64,000 nucleotides of DNA from CALVGQ01 sp031551965. GTDB lineage: Bacteria; Bacillota_I; Bacilli_A; Erysipelotrichales; Erysipelotrichaceae. The position numbers and the translations under genes were made by a program. Positions 1 through 9,589 of this stretch are shown here, in pieces. Under the pieces are notes generated by a model. That model was given only the letters and a program-made list of their open reading frames with translations. It had not been told where the DNA came from and searched no databases. The stretch's first letter is position 1. Each line of letters begins with the position of its first letter. The stretch lies in the NCBI GenBank assembly GCA_031551965.1, contig JAVBMW010000023.1, forward strand, positions 52,780 through 116,779. Direction: 5' to 3'.

Positions 1-974
1 GTAATTGCAGTAGATATACAGAAACCTCAGTTCAAGCAGTTGATGGAAAATTAAGATTGATATTAGGAAATGTCTTTCCAAATTGTGCAATGACATTTTA
101 TGTACCAACATATTATTTGCCAGAGGATGTTTATGATGCAAGGTATGAACCCTCATTATCACCTAAAGTGTATCCAGGTGAACATGTATCCATGATTATA
201 AATAATCCAAAAGAGTTGGAGGGTACTGCCTGCATTTATGTAGAACTTAGAGATCATCAAAAAATTTATGGAGATCAATTCAAATTGATCAAGGATGAAC
301 AAACTTTAGAATTCGATATTCCTTCTGGTGATTTTACGATTTTACACGTTGGGGTAGAGATTATTTGTCCTCATCGAATCATGCATGAATATTTGGAGAT
401 CCAAGAATTAAGAATGACTAGAAACTTTGATTACACAATCAATTTCGCAAAAGAAAAGATGGAAAAGTGGGGGCTTACTTTTGGAGAGACTACGTATCCA
501 GTTTTAAGCCAATGTGTATTGCATAGCGGACAACTTGAAAAAGTTGAAGACGGAGTTAAATTAATTGGAGATCCAGAAGGAATGTTGATATTTTCTGATT
601 CGAAAGCGCAGATAGAAAATATCGAATTGGAGTTTGAAATGGATAATCAAAGTGAGGTCTCCATTTGCTTTGATGTGCATAGTGCGAGAAGATATAGCGG
701 TTTTAGATTGAGTAAAAATCGTGTTGGCTATGTCGAAGATGGAATTGTAAAAAAATGGTTTGATGAAAACGCTAACATTTTATCTCCTAAAGTTACTTTT
801 TCATTGAAAGTTGATCGTAAATGTGGTTCAATAAATGTAGAAATTAGTAATGTTAGAATTCAGTTAACTGTTCCACAATGTATCGATGATTTTGGAGCGG
901 TGGCTATACATATGCAAAACAAGGCTTCAATCACTTTATTAGTTTGTAAATTAGTTTCGGCTAATTCACAATAA
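1..974 (+). CDS. C-terminal part of a probable ADP-ribosylglycohydrolase-family protein (5' end outside window)
   Basis: The reading frame is open from base 3 to the TAA at 972-974, so the window starts inside this gene; the TTG at 57 is only an internal codon. The visible ~320 residues look like a beta-rich, non-catalytic C-terminal half (MSPKVYPG-like stretch SPKVYPGEH, then a jelly-roll-like segment of alternating strands). I recognise this layout from long clostridial ADP-ribosylglycohydrolase-family proteins, which often sit beside nucleoside uptake genes, but the catalytic Asp-rich half is not in view, so this is an inference. It ends 21 bases before the lipoprotein gene and is probably the first gene of the same operon. 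Alternatives are another secreted or cytoplasmic beta-sandwich protein. Confidence 0.45.
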   Translation, partial: NCSRYTETSVQAVDGKLRLILGNVFPNCAMTFYVPTYYLPEDVYDARYEPSLSPKVYPGEHVSMIINNPKELEGTACIYVELRDHQKIYGDQFKLIKDEQTLEFDIPSGDFTILHVGVEIICPHRIMHEYLEIQELRMTRNFDYTINFAKEKMEKWGLTFGETTYPVLSQCVLHSGQLEKVEDGVKLIGDPEGMLIFSDSKAQIENIELEFEMDNQSEVSICFDVHSARRYSGFRLSKNRVGYVEDGIVKKWFDENANILSPKVTFSLKVDRKCGSINVEISNVRIQLTVPQCIDDFGAVAIHMQNKASITLLVCKLVSANSQ

Positions 975-995
975 TTTTTCATGGGAGGAAAGAAA

Positions 996-2084
996 ATGAA
1001 AAAATTTTTACAAGTTTTATTAGTTTCTTTACTTGCTGTGAGCTTAGTTGCTTGCGGATCTAAAGAAACTCCTGCTCCAAATCAAGGTGGAGATGATGTC
1101 AAAGAACCAATTAAAGTTGCTTTGATTTTACCTTACATTGGAGACCAATCTTACTTTGACGTAACATACAGAGGACTAACTCTAGTTGACGAAAAGTATG
1201 ATGATTCTGAAGTTGTTACAAAATTAATCGAAATGGGAACAGATGAAGCATTATGGGCAGCTGCATTTACTCAAGCTTGTGATGATGGATACAACATTAT
1301 CATTTCTGGTAACTGGCAATATGAAGGTTACATGTTAGATGCTGCTAAAGAATATCCAGATGTTAAATTCATTAACTTTGACTATTCTAGTCCTGAAGCT
1401 AATGCATTACCAAATGTTTATGGTGTTACATACAAATGTCAAGAAATCGGTTTCTTAGCTGGAATCGTTGCTGCTACTAAATCTGAAACAGGAATTATTG
1501 GTGGTATCGGTGGTATGGATATCGGTGGTATCCAACAATTCTTAGCTGGTTATATCGAAGGTGCTCTTGCTGTTAATCCAGATATCAAAGTTATGATCTC
1601 TTTCGTAGGAGATTTTGGTGATACAGGTAAAGCAAAAGAACTTGCTGAAGGTATGAACAAAAATGGTGCTGACGTAGTTTACCATGCTGCTGGTGGAGCA
1701 GGAAATGGTGTTTTTGAAGCTGCTGCTGCAAATGGATTCTGGGCAATTGGTGTTGATACTGACCAATATGTTTCTCTTTCTGAAAAACCTGAACTACAAG
1801 CTACAGTTTTAACTTCTGCTCTTAAAAACTGTGATTTAGCTATCCTTGATGCAGTTACTGCTGCAGTTGATGGATCTTTAGCATGGGGAACTTTAAAAGC
1901 ATTAGGAATCAACGAACGTGGTGTTGGACTTGCTGAAAATGATTACTACAAAGCAAACATGACTGCTGAAGAACTTGCAGTTGTTGATGGTTTAGTTGCT
2001 AAATTAAAAGCTGGTGAAATCGTAGTTACTGACGTTTTAGTTACTCCTGAAAAATGGACTGAATTAGTAGAATCAGTAAAATAG
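996..2084 (+). CDS. BMP-family lipoprotein, nucleoside ABC transporter substrate-binding protein
   Basis: 362 residues. Starts at ATG 996, preceded by GGGAGG at 983-988; the upstream in-frame ATG at 981 overlaps that site and is rejected. The N-terminus is a lipoprotein signal peptide (MKKFLQ, hydrophobic stretch, lipobox LVAC with Cys near residue 20), so the protein is tethered outside the membrane. The rest has the Bmp/PnrA fold features: LILPYIGDQSYFD near the mature N-terminus, GGIGGMDIGG, and HAAGGAGNGVFEAA, which in this family lines the purine nucleoside pocket. It is followed by the matching ATPase and two permeases, so it most likely captures nucleosides. A hairpin after its stop probably keeps it in excess over the membrane components. 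Confidence 0.9.
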   Translation: MKKFLQVLLVSLLAVSLVACGSKETPAPNQGGDDVKEPIKVALILPYIGDQSYFDVTYRGLTLVDEKYDDSEVVTKLIEMGTDEALWAAAFTQACDDGYNIIISGNWQYEGYMLDAAKEYPDVKFINFDYSSPEANALPNVYGVTYKCQEIGFLAGIVAATKSETGIIGGIGGMDIGGIQQFLAGYIEGALAVNPDIKVMISFVGDFGDTGKAKELAEGMNKNGADVVYHAAGGAGNGVFEAAAANGFWAIGVDTDQYVSLSEKPELQATVLTSALKNCDLAILDAVTAAVDGSLAWGTLKALGINERGVGLAENDYYKANMTAEELAVVDGLVAKLKAGEIVVTDVLVTPEKWTELVESVK

Positions 2085-2103
2085 TTTAAATAAAAAACGC
2101 AAC

Positions 2104-2134
2104 GAAAGCTCTGTCAGTTTTTGATAGAGCTTTC
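2104..2134 (+). terminator. Intercistronic hairpin after the binding-protein gene
   Basis: Arms 2104-2116 and 2122-2134 form a 13-bp stem (one G-U) around a 5-base loop. The following bases are not a clean T-run, so this is more likely a partial terminator or a 3' stabiliser for the lipoprotein mRNA than a full stop to transcription; binding-protein genes are commonly separated from their ATPase this way. Confidence 0.65.
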
Positions 2135-2159
2135 ATTGTAATTAGATGGAGATAAGAGT

Positions 2160-3719
2160 ATGAGTGAGATAATTTTAAAACTTGAAGACATCACAAAAAT
2201 ATATTCGAACGGAGTCGTTGCGAATAAAAATATAAATATTGAACTTGAAAAAGGTGAAATCCATTCAATCGTAGGTGAGAATGGAGCTGGAAAATCAACG
2301 CTGATGAAGATTATTTTCGCTATCGAAAAAGCTACATCGGGAAAGATTTTCTATAAAGGAAATGAAGTGAATTTTAGCAGTTCGATGGAGGCAATCAATA
2401 ATGGTATCGGAATGGTACATCAGCACTTTATGTTGATTCCATCTTTTACTGTTGCTCAAAATATCGTTTTAGGAAGTGAGCCTAAAAATGGTTCATTTAT
2501 TGATATGAAAGAAGCAGTTAGACAAACTCAAGAACTAGCTAAAAAATATAATTTTGATATCGATGTAAATATGAAAGTAAAGGATCTGACAGTAAGTGCG
2601 AAACAAAAAGTTGAAATTTTAAAAACATTATACCGCAATGCTGAAGTCATCATTTTAGATGAACCAACAGCTGTCCTTACCCCTCAGGAAACTGAAGCAT
2701 TGTTTGAACAATTGAAACAGTTTAAAGAGTTAGGCCATACAATTGTATTTATTTCACATAAATTAAATGAGGTAAAACAAATCTCAGATCGTATTACTGT
2801 AATAAGACAAGGTGAAACTAAAGGAACTCACTTGGCTAAAGATGTAACTTTAGATAAGTTAACTGAGCTTATTATTGGAAGAAAACTAGAGACAAACTAT
2901 GATGCTTTAAGAAAAGAAGTTAAAGATGCAAAAATTCTATTGAATGTAAAAGATTTATCATATTCTGACATGGGAGTTAAAAAAGTAGATCAAATAAGTT
3001 TCTCTATTAAGGGTGGAGAAATACTAGGGATTGCAGGAGTGCAAGGAAATGGTCAAGAAGAATTGATTAAATCAATTACTGGACTGATCGATCATCAAAG
3101 TGGCTCAGTACAAATTGATAACGTTGAAATTAGTAAAATGACAGTTCATGAAAAAAGAAATAGTGGATTATCATATATTCCTGAAGATCGTATGGTTGAT
3201 GGAGCTGCGTCGGATGCCTCTATTTCTGATAACTTGATATCGACCTATTACGAAAAAGAGAAATTCAGTGGAAAAATGTTCCTTAAAGCTAAAAATATTA
3301 AAGATGAAGCGAAGAGCTTGATTAATCAATTCGCAATTAAAACAAGATCTGAAAAAGATACTGTAGGAAGCTTATCGGGAGGAAATATCCAGAAAGTCGT
3401 TGTTGCGCGTGAATGGAATACGAATCCTAAGATAATGATTGCTGAACAACCAACTCGTGGGATCGATATCGGTAGTGCGGATTACATCCATCATCAATTG
3501 ATTGAAATGCGCAATGCTGGTTCAGCATTACTTGTAATTAGTGCTGATTTAAATGAAGTTACATCATTAAGTGATCGCTTGCTTGTCATGTATGATGGTA
3601 AAATCGTAGCTTACTTCGATAATCCACAAAAAATCAATGAAAATGAATTAGGACTATACATGTTAGGTGTAAAATGTCAAAGTGAAGAAGAAATTAGGAG
3701 AGCAGTTTATGGAAACTAA
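2160..3719 (+). CDS. Nucleoside ABC transporter ATP-binding protein (two nucleotide-binding domains)
   Basis: 519 residues, the usual length for the double-ATPase subunits of BMP-type (YufO/NupO) and sugar importers. Domain 1 has Walker A GENGAGKST, the Q-loop HQHFM, and Walker B VIILDEPTAVLTP; its signature reads LTVSAKQKVEIL, as is common in this family. Domain 2 has a degenerate P-loop (GVQGNGQEEL), signature LSGGNIQKVVVAREW and Walker B-like IMIAEQPTRGIDIG. It energises uptake through the two permeases encoded directly downstream; its end overlaps the first permease gene by 11 bases. Confidence 0.92.
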   Translation: MSEIILKLEDITKIYSNGVVANKNINIELEKGEIHSIVGENGAGKSTLMKIIFAIEKATSGKIFYKGNEVNFSSSMEAINNGIGMVHQHFMLIPSFTVAQNIVLGSEPKNGSFIDMKEAVRQTQELAKKYNFDIDVNMKVKDLTVSAKQKVEILKTLYRNAEVIILDEPTAVLTPQETEALFEQLKQFKELGHTIVFISHKLNEVKQISDRITVIRQGETKGTHLAKDVTLDKLTELIIGRKLETNYDALRKEVKDAKILLNVKDLSYSDMGVKKVDQISFSIKGGEILGIAGVQGNGQEELIKSITGLIDHQSGSVQIDNVEISKMTVHEKRNSGLSYIPEDRMVDGAASDASISDNLISTYYEKEKFSGKMFLKAKNIKDEAKSLINQFAIKTRSEKDTVGSLSGGNIQKVVVAREWNTNPKIMIAEQPTRGIDIGSADYIHHQLIEMRNAGSALLVISADLNEVTSLSDRLLVMYDGKIVAYFDNPQKINENELGLYMLGVKCQSEEEIRRAVYGN

Positions 3720-4791
3720 AAAATTTAAGTTAACTGATAAAACTCCTTTTGAAGTTTTAAGAATGATTTCTGCAATTTTTATTGCCTTATTTATTACGTT
3801 TATTGTTTTGTGCTTTGCATCAAAACAACCGGTAGATGATTTTATCAATTTATTGACCTATCCATTAAAAAATATTAAATATTTTAGTGTCGTGCTCATT
3901 AAAATGGTTCCACTAACTTTTGCCGGACTTGCAACACTTCTTTACTTTAGATGTGGATTATTTAATTTAAGTACTGAAGGAGTTTTCTATTTCTGTGGAG
4001 TGGTATGTACATTCTTCGCTGCATATCCATCTCGATTAACTGGAAATTCAGCTTTTGACAGCTTCATGTGTATTGCGATTTCTGGATTAGCGGGAGGATT
4101 AATTGCATTGATTCCAGGGTTTTTGAAGGCAAAATACAACACCAATGAAATGGTTATTTCACTTATGATGAATAGTATTCTTTATGGAATTGGATTCTAT
4201 ATTGTAAAAACATTTTTGGCAGTTCCAGGAATATCAGGGAATGCATCTGAGTACTTCGCTGAATCTGCAAAATTAAGTATTATTATACCGAAGACACAAG
4301 CCCATACAGGAATATTCTTTATGTTATTTATGGTTGCCTTTGTTTATGTATTGTTGTTTAAAACCAAACTTGGTTATGCAATAAGAATGACTGGTCTAAA
4401 TCCGAATTTTGCAAAATATTCTGGTATGAGTGCTTTTACGTTGTTCATGGTCGTGCATTTTATTGCAGGGGCTATTGGGGCAATGGGATCAGCTACTGAG
4501 TTATTAGGGATATATAGTCGCTTTTCATGGGCCGTTCTTCCAGGACTTGGCTTTACTGGTGCGTTAATGGCGATGCTAGGAAAAAATCATCCGATTGGAG
4601 TTATGTTTGCAGCTTTTGGAATTAGTTATTTGCGTGCGAGTGCTCAATTATTAGCGAACCAAAGTCCTTCTATTGATATTAAGCTTATTTCTATTGTTGA
4701 AGTTATTTTATGTTTACTCATCTCTTCTCAATATTTCCTTAAGAAGTGGCGTGAGAGTCAAATGTTAAAGGAGGAAAAAGCTCATGGATGA
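3709..4791 (+). CDS. Nucleoside ABC transporter permease 1
   Basis: 360 residues with about eight to ten hydrophobic segments. ATG 3709 is chosen because AGGAG lies just upstream at about 3696-3700 and the family begins with a short cytoplasmic tail; the longer frame from 3682 would run deep into the ATPase gene. Contains the BPD_transp_2 signature region (FNLSTEGVFYFCGV, then KAKYNTNEMVISLMMN). Pairs with the next gene product to form the heterodimeric membrane channel, as in YufP/YufQ. Confidence 0.88.
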   Translation: METKKFKLTDKTPFEVLRMISAIFIALFITFIVLCFASKQPVDDFINLLTYPLKNIKYFSVVLIKMVPLTFAGLATLLYFRCGLFNLSTEGVFYFCGVVCTFFAAYPSRLTGNSAFDSFMCIAISGLAGGLIALIPGFLKAKYNTNEMVISLMMNSILYGIGFYIVKTFLAVPGISGNASEYFAESAKLSIIIPKTQAHTGIFFMLFMVAFVYVLLFKTKLGYAIRMTGLNPNFAKYSGMSAFTLFMVVHFIAGAIGAMGSATELLGIYSRFSWAVLPGLGFTGALMAMLGKNHPIGVMFAAFGISYLRASAQLLANQSPSIDIKLISIVEVILCLLISSQYFLKKWRESQMLKEEKAHG

Positions 4792-5725
4792 TTTACTAAG
4801 ACAAGTTTTAAGTGCTAAGTTTATATTTATCGTCATTCGTGTTGGAGTTCCTCTTATGTTCGCCGCAATGAGTGCTTATGTTGCGTCACTTGCAGGAATC
4901 GCAAACATTGCAGTTGAAGGTATTATGATCATGGCCGCACTATTTGGAGTTTATTTTAGTGCTATTTCAGGTAGTGCATGGATCGGACTACTTGGGGCAG
5001 TTGGTGTAGGGATGTTAATGGCTGGTGTTTTAGCCTTCTTCACAATGAAAATGAAGGCAAATCCAATCATGATTGGGATCGCTATGAATTTATTCGCTGC
5101 CGATTTCTCGATTTGGTTACTTCTTATTTGGACTGGCTCTAAAGGAACATCTGGGAATTTAGCTTCTAAAGTATTACCAACCATTCATTTGCCTATTATA
5201 AAAGACATTCCAATTCTTGGCGATATCTTATCTGGACATTACTTTTTAACTTATGTATGTATGATTATGGTTGCTTTAATTGCGATTTTAGTATACAAAA
5301 CACCATTTGGTTTACATATGCGTGCTTGCGGTTTGGATGAACATGCCGCTGAGTCTGTAGGGATCAAAGTAGAAAAAGTACGTCTGATTTCAGTTTTATT
5401 ATCTGGAGCATTGGCTGCAATGGCGGGTGCATATTTGTCAATGGGTTATCTATCAATATTCTCAAGTAATATGACAGCTTCTCGAGGATGGATCGGTATT
5501 GCTGCACAAGCAGTTGGTCAAGGTAGTTTATTGATTGTGGCACTTACAACTGTAGTTTTCTCAATTGCGCAGGCAATTGTAAATGTTTTGTTGCTTCAAA
5601 ATTTACCATCAGAGTTAATTAACACAATTCCATATATTTGTGTAATGATCGGATTGATCGGTTTATCAATTCAAGATTACAGAAAGACGAAAGGAAAAGG
5701 ATATGACAAGAAAACTAATAATTGA
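4784..5725 (+). CDS. Nucleoside ABC transporter permease 2
   Basis: 313 residues, polytopic membrane protein of the BPD_transp_2 family (GIANIAVEGIMIMAALFGV and KMKANPIMIGIAMNLFA are the conserved stretches). Overlaps the first permease by 8 bases and the nucleoside hydrolase by 23 bases, so translation is coupled across the whole set. A GGAGG (about 4770-4774) precedes the ATG at 4784. Confidence 0.88.
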   Translation: MDDLLRQVLSAKFIFIVIRVGVPLMFAAMSAYVASLAGIANIAVEGIMIMAALFGVYFSAISGSAWIGLLGAVGVGMLMAGVLAFFTMKMKANPIMIGIAMNLFAADFSIWLLLIWTGSKGTSGNLASKVLPTIHLPIIKDIPILGDILSGHYFLTYVCMIMVALIAILVYKTPFGLHMRACGLDEHAAESVGIKVEKVRLISVLLSGALAAMAGAYLSMGYLSIFSSNMTASRGWIGIAAQAVGQGSLLIVALTTVVFSIAQAIVNVLLLQNLPSELINTIPYICVMIGLIGLSIQDYRKTKGKGYDKKTNN

Positions 5726-6641
5726 TTGTGATCCAGGCCATGATGATATCATGGCTCTTTTTACTACTATGGCTCATCCAAAAGAATTAGAAATTATGGC
5801 GATCACTACTGTTTGTGGTAACCACTATTTAGACAAAGTAACCCTTAATTTATGTAAAGTATTAAGCTACATCGGAGCAAGTTATCCTATTGCGAAAGGA
5901 TATGACAGTCCTTTAAGAAGAAAAAGTGAACCACAACCGGGAGCCCATGGCGAAAGTGGGATGGATGGTCCGATTTTACCAGAACCAACAGTTCATCCTC
6001 TAAAAGATGTCCATGCAATTGAGTTAATGAAAAAAGTTGTCGAGGAAAGTAATGAGCCTGTTACGATAGTTGGACTTGGTCCGCTAACGAATGTAGGGAT
6101 GTTTTTAAAAACATTTCCTCATTTAAAATCAAAAATCGATTGCGTAACAATAATGGGAGGCGGCATTAGTCGTGGTAATATGCTTCCCATGTCGGAGTTC
6201 AATATTTATGCTGACCCTGAGGCGGCTAAAATTGTATTTAACAGTGGTGTCAAAGTGATCATGAGTGGAATTGAGGTTTGTGATGATTGTGCCATGATGT
6301 TAACAGAAATGGATGCATTAAAAGGAAAAGGTAAGATCCATGATCTTGCCTATGATCTTTTTGAATTTTATAGTCAATATTCTCGTAAAAGAAATTGGGA
6401 TCGTAGTCCTGTCTTTGATGTTGTACCCATCGTCCATCTTTTGCACCCTGAGTACTTTAAAGAAAGATGGGCTGTTGTCGATGTTGAAACTGAAGGAGAT
6501 TTGTGTCGTGGAATGACTGTCGTAGACTCAAGACCATCAATTCCGACTCAACCTAATACAGTTCTTTTAACTGATGGTAACCGTGATGGTTTTGTAGCAT
6601 GTTTACTTGAATCAATCGAGATTTTGGAGAGAACACTATGA
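5703..6641 (+). CDS. Nucleoside hydrolase (inosine-uridine preferring family)
   Basis: 312 residues. Begins MTRKLIIDCDPGHDD: the DxDPGxDD motif that binds Ca2+ and ribose. GLGPLTN and MGGG follow as expected. The C-terminal active-site segment, which usually reads PxHDP, is here SPVFDVVP: the Asp is kept but the His is replaced by Phe, and the D-V-T-H segment is GIEVCDD. The enzyme would cleave imported nucleosides to base plus ribose; the His changes suggest a shifted substrate. Overlaps the permease gene and touches the next gene with ATGA. Confidence 0.88.
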   Translation: MTRKLIIDCDPGHDDIMALFTTMAHPKELEIMAITTVCGNHYLDKVTLNLCKVLSYIGASYPIAKGYDSPLRRKSEPQPGAHGESGMDGPILPEPTVHPLKDVHAIELMKKVVEESNEPVTIVGLGPLTNVGMFLKTFPHLKSKIDCVTIMGGGISRGNMLPMSEFNIYADPEAAKIVFNSGVKVIMSGIEVCDDCAMMLTEMDALKGKGKIHDLAYDLFEFYSQYSRKRNWDRSPVFDVVPIVHLLHPEYFKERWAVVDVETEGDLCRGMTVVDSRPSIPTQPNTVLLTDGNRDGFVACLLESIEILERTL

Positions 6642-7909
6642 AACAGAAACTAATCGAATGGATCAAAGGTCATGAAAACCAATTCATTCAATTTGGTGAT
6701 GAATTGATGAATACTCCTGAACTTGGGTTTAAAGAATTCAATACAAAGAGAAAAATAATCGAATTTCTAAAACAATATGATATTGAAGTCGATCAAGAGT
6801 TTAGTGTGACCGGTTTTAGTGTCTCGATAGGTACTGGGTCAAGACATCTAGGATTGATGGCTGAACTTGATGCGTTAGTAACTATGGATCATCCAAATAG
6901 TGATCCAATAACTCATGCAGCACATGCTTGTGGGCATAGCACTCAAGTTGTCAACATGATTCAAGCCTTTGTTGCGATCAAAGAGCTAAAACTAATTGAA
7001 GGGAAAGATATTAAATTAACTCTGTTTTTTACTCCTGCAGAAGAGTATGTAGATTTGGATTATCGACGTGAACTTTTGAAAAATGGAACGATACAGGCTC
7101 TTGCAGGGAAACAGGATATGTTAGTGAAGGGAATACTTGATGGAGTGGATGCGATTATTCATTTACACGCCACTGTTAGTGATACATATCGTTATTCTGT
7201 TAACTCAACATTAGCTGGTTTTATATACAAAGAATATCATTTTATGGGTAAATCGGCTCATGCTGCAGTTGCGCCAAGTCAGGGAATTAATGCACTAAAT
7301 GCTTATACCTTGTTTCAAAATGCAGTTGGTTTAATGAGAGAAACATTTGATGAAAAGGATATGATTCGCGTTCATGGTATGATCAAACAAGGTGGACAAA
7401 CAATTAACTCTATTCCAGCACATGTCATTTATGAATCTTATGTTAGAAGTTTAAATTCAGATCGTTTGCTTACCTTAAGTAACCAGCTTACTCAAACGGC
7501 AATGCATTGTGCTCAGGCATTAAACGCTACTTGTGAGGTAATTGATGCACCAGGATATTTACCGCTTGCACAAAATGCAGAGCTCACTGAAATCATTTAT
7601 CAAAATATGCTTAATTTTTGTGATCCAGAAAAAATATTAACTACAGAAAAAAGTATCGCTTCAGGAGATATCGGTGATGTAGCATGTCTTATTCCAACGA
7701 TTCAATTTGGTTATACTGGCTTCAAAGGAACTGTTCATGGTAAAGATTTTATGGTTTCTGATCCATATTTTGCTTATACAGAACCTACAATGATTATAGC
7801 AACTTCAATTTGTGATTTAATATTAGATCTGAAATTAATAGATGAAATCAAAAAGAATTTTAAACCATCACTTACAAAGAATGAATACTTAACATATCTG
7901 AAAGGCTAG
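6638..7909 (+). CDS. M20-family metal-dependent amidohydrolase
   Basis: 423 residues. Metal-binding stretches characteristic of the M20D aminoacylase/PabB-hydrolase group are visible: AHACGHSTQV and TPAEEY, followed by the dimerisation domain (GKSAHAAVAPSQGINALNA). Probably cytoplasmic, since there is no signal peptide. It likely hydrolyses an N-acyl or amide bond of a compound imported with or derived from the nucleoside substrate; the exact substrate cannot be read. The start ATG overlaps the hydrolase stop (ATGA). Confidence 0.82.
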   Translation: MKQKLIEWIKGHENQFIQFGDELMNTPELGFKEFNTKRKIIEFLKQYDIEVDQEFSVTGFSVSIGTGSRHLGLMAELDALVTMDHPNSDPITHAAHACGHSTQVVNMIQAFVAIKELKLIEGKDIKLTLFFTPAEEYVDLDYRRELLKNGTIQALAGKQDMLVKGILDGVDAIIHLHATVSDTYRYSVNSTLAGFIYKEYHFMGKSAHAAVAPSQGINALNAYTLFQNAVGLMRETFDEKDMIRVHGMIKQGGQTINSIPAHVIYESYVRSLNSDRLLTLSNQLTQTAMHCAQALNATCEVIDAPGYLPLAQNAELTEIIYQNMLNFCDPEKILTTEKSIASGDIGDVACLIPTIQFGYTGFKGTVHGKDFMVSDPYFAYTEPTMIIATSICDLILDLKLIDEIKKNFKPSLTKNEYLTYLKG

Positions 7910-7917
7910 GTGAGAGA

Positions 7918-9549
7918 ATGAAGGCAAAACGCCCTAATATATTAATGATCACAACTGATCAACAACGTTTTGATACAATTTCAGCTGCAGGATTCTCATT
8001 TATGAAAACACCAAATCTTGACCGCTTATGTAAAGAGGGTTGTTTATATACGCATGCTTATTCGCCCAATCCAGTTTGTATTCCAGCTCGACATAATCTA
8101 TTGACGGGATTACCATGCAAATATCATGGTTTTGATGATAACTATTTTTCTGAAACTAGAAATATTCCTTATCAATTACCAACTTTCGCTCAGCTTTTGT
8201 CGGATGCAGAATATGATACGGTGGCAATCGGTAAAATGCATTTTCAGCCTTATCGCCGCCATAACGGATTTCATCGTTTATTTCTAATGGATGAAATAGC
8301 TCGGTTTAGAGAAGATGATGATTATGCTTTATATCTTCAAAAAGAAGGATATGGAAATATTCAGAGTATGCATGGTGTTCGCCACATGCTTTATATGTTA
8401 CCTCAAAGATCACTTCTTCCTATTGAGCATCATGGTTCAACATGGGTAGCAAATAAGACAATTGAAATTTTGGAAGAGAATCATGGAAAAAGACCATTTA
8501 TGATTTGGACAGGGTTTATTGAACCACATCCACCTTTCGATGTACCCGCAGAATGGGCGGATTTATATAAAAACCAAGAACTACCGGAACCTATAAAATC
8601 GGTAACTCCACTTTCAACTATTGCAGAAGAAAACAAACATATTGCGGATTATCCAACTGAAGATTATTTGAAAAGAGCACGAGAGCTTTATTTTGCATCA
8701 ATTTCTTTTGTGGATCATCAAATTGGAAGAATCCTAGATAAACTTGAAGAAATCGGTGAACTTGACAATACAATGATTTTATTCACAAGTGATCATGGTG
8801 AAATGATGGGGGACCTTGGAACTTTTCAAAAATTTTTACCGTATGAATTTTCATCACATATCCCGATGATCATCCGATATCCAGATAAAGTAAAAGCAGG
8901 AAGCAAAGATCATCGCTTTGTCGATTTGAATGATATTTTACCTACTATGCTTGATGTAGCAGATGTGGAATACCCTAAACAGGCACTTGAATTACCTGGA
9001 GAATCAATATTTGCCAAAAATCCTAAAAAGAATCGTGACATTCAATATGTGGAACATTGTAAAGGAAATCGTCGTTGGGTCAGTCTATGTTCAAAAAATT
9101 ATAAATACAATTACTATTATGGAGGTGGTCATGAAGAACTATTTGATATGATCAATGATCCATATGAAACGACAAATTTATTACAAATTGATTTAACTGA
9201 AAATGTGATCAAAACCAAAAATAATCTTAGAAAACAACTTGTTGAAATTGAATCGAGATGGGGTCTAGATGGTTATGTAATAAATAATGATTTCAAAGTT
9301 TTTCCCGAATATGTTTCAAAACCTTATCGTGAAATGAACTTTCCAATTTTTCCGAATTACTTAGTTCATGATGATGAAATCAATTTCTTAAATAAAATCG
9401 AAGATGAAATTTTTGAGGCAATTAAAGATGAACCAGTAGTAGATCCTTTAGAATTAGATCTGGAAACATTTAAGAGTTTCAGTGGTTTTGATGATGAAAG
9501 AATGAATAAATTTATTACAAAGGCTAAAAAAAGGAAGAATGATTTTTAA
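7918..9549 (+). CDS. Cys-type sulfatase
   Basis: 543 residues. NILMITTDQQRFDT at the N-terminus holds the metal-binding Asp pair; VCIPARHNLLTG contains the CxPAR sulfatase signature with Cys54 (codon 8077-8079), the residue converted to formylglycine by an anaerobic maturase (not in this window). LFTSDHGEMMGDLG supplies the second metal site. No signal peptide, so it should act inside the cell on an imported sulfated or phosphorylated compound. GGTGAGAG precedes the ATG 8 bases after the amidohydrolase stop. Last gene of the operon. Phosphodiesterase or phosphonate monoester hydrolase activity is possible in this superfamily. Confidence 0.85.
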   Translation: MKAKRPNILMITTDQQRFDTISAAGFSFMKTPNLDRLCKEGCLYTHAYSPNPVCIPARHNLLTGLPCKYHGFDDNYFSETRNIPYQLPTFAQLLSDAEYDTVAIGKMHFQPYRRHNGFHRLFLMDEIARFREDDDYALYLQKEGYGNIQSMHGVRHMLYMLPQRSLLPIEHHGSTWVANKTIEILEENHGKRPFMIWTGFIEPHPPFDVPAEWADLYKNQELPEPIKSVTPLSTIAEENKHIADYPTEDYLKRARELYFASISFVDHQIGRILDKLEEIGELDNTMILFTSDHGEMMGDLGTFQKFLPYEFSSHIPMIIRYPDKVKAGSKDHRFVDLNDILPTMLDVADVEYPKQALELPGESIFAKNPKKNRDIQYVEHCKGNRRWVSLCSKNYKYNYYYGGGHEELFDMINDPYETTNLLQIDLTENVIKTKNNLRKQLVEIESRWGLDGYVINNDFKVFPEYVSKPYREMNFPIFPNYLVHDDEINFLNKIEDEIFEAIKDEPVVDPLELDLETFKSFSGFDDERMNKFITKAKKRKNDF

Positions 9550-9567
9550 AACATTTCTTCCTTTTTT
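9527..9567. terminator. Bidirectional terminator between sulfatase and convergent gene
   Basis: GGAAGAA (9533-9539) pairs with TTCTTCC (9555-9561), flanked by six A and six T, giving a 13-bp A/T-extended stem. The flanking A- and T-runs make it work for both converging transcripts; it overlaps the last codons of the sulfatase gene. Confidence 0.85.
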
Positions 9568-9589
9568 AAGTTTTTTGTATTGAAAATTC

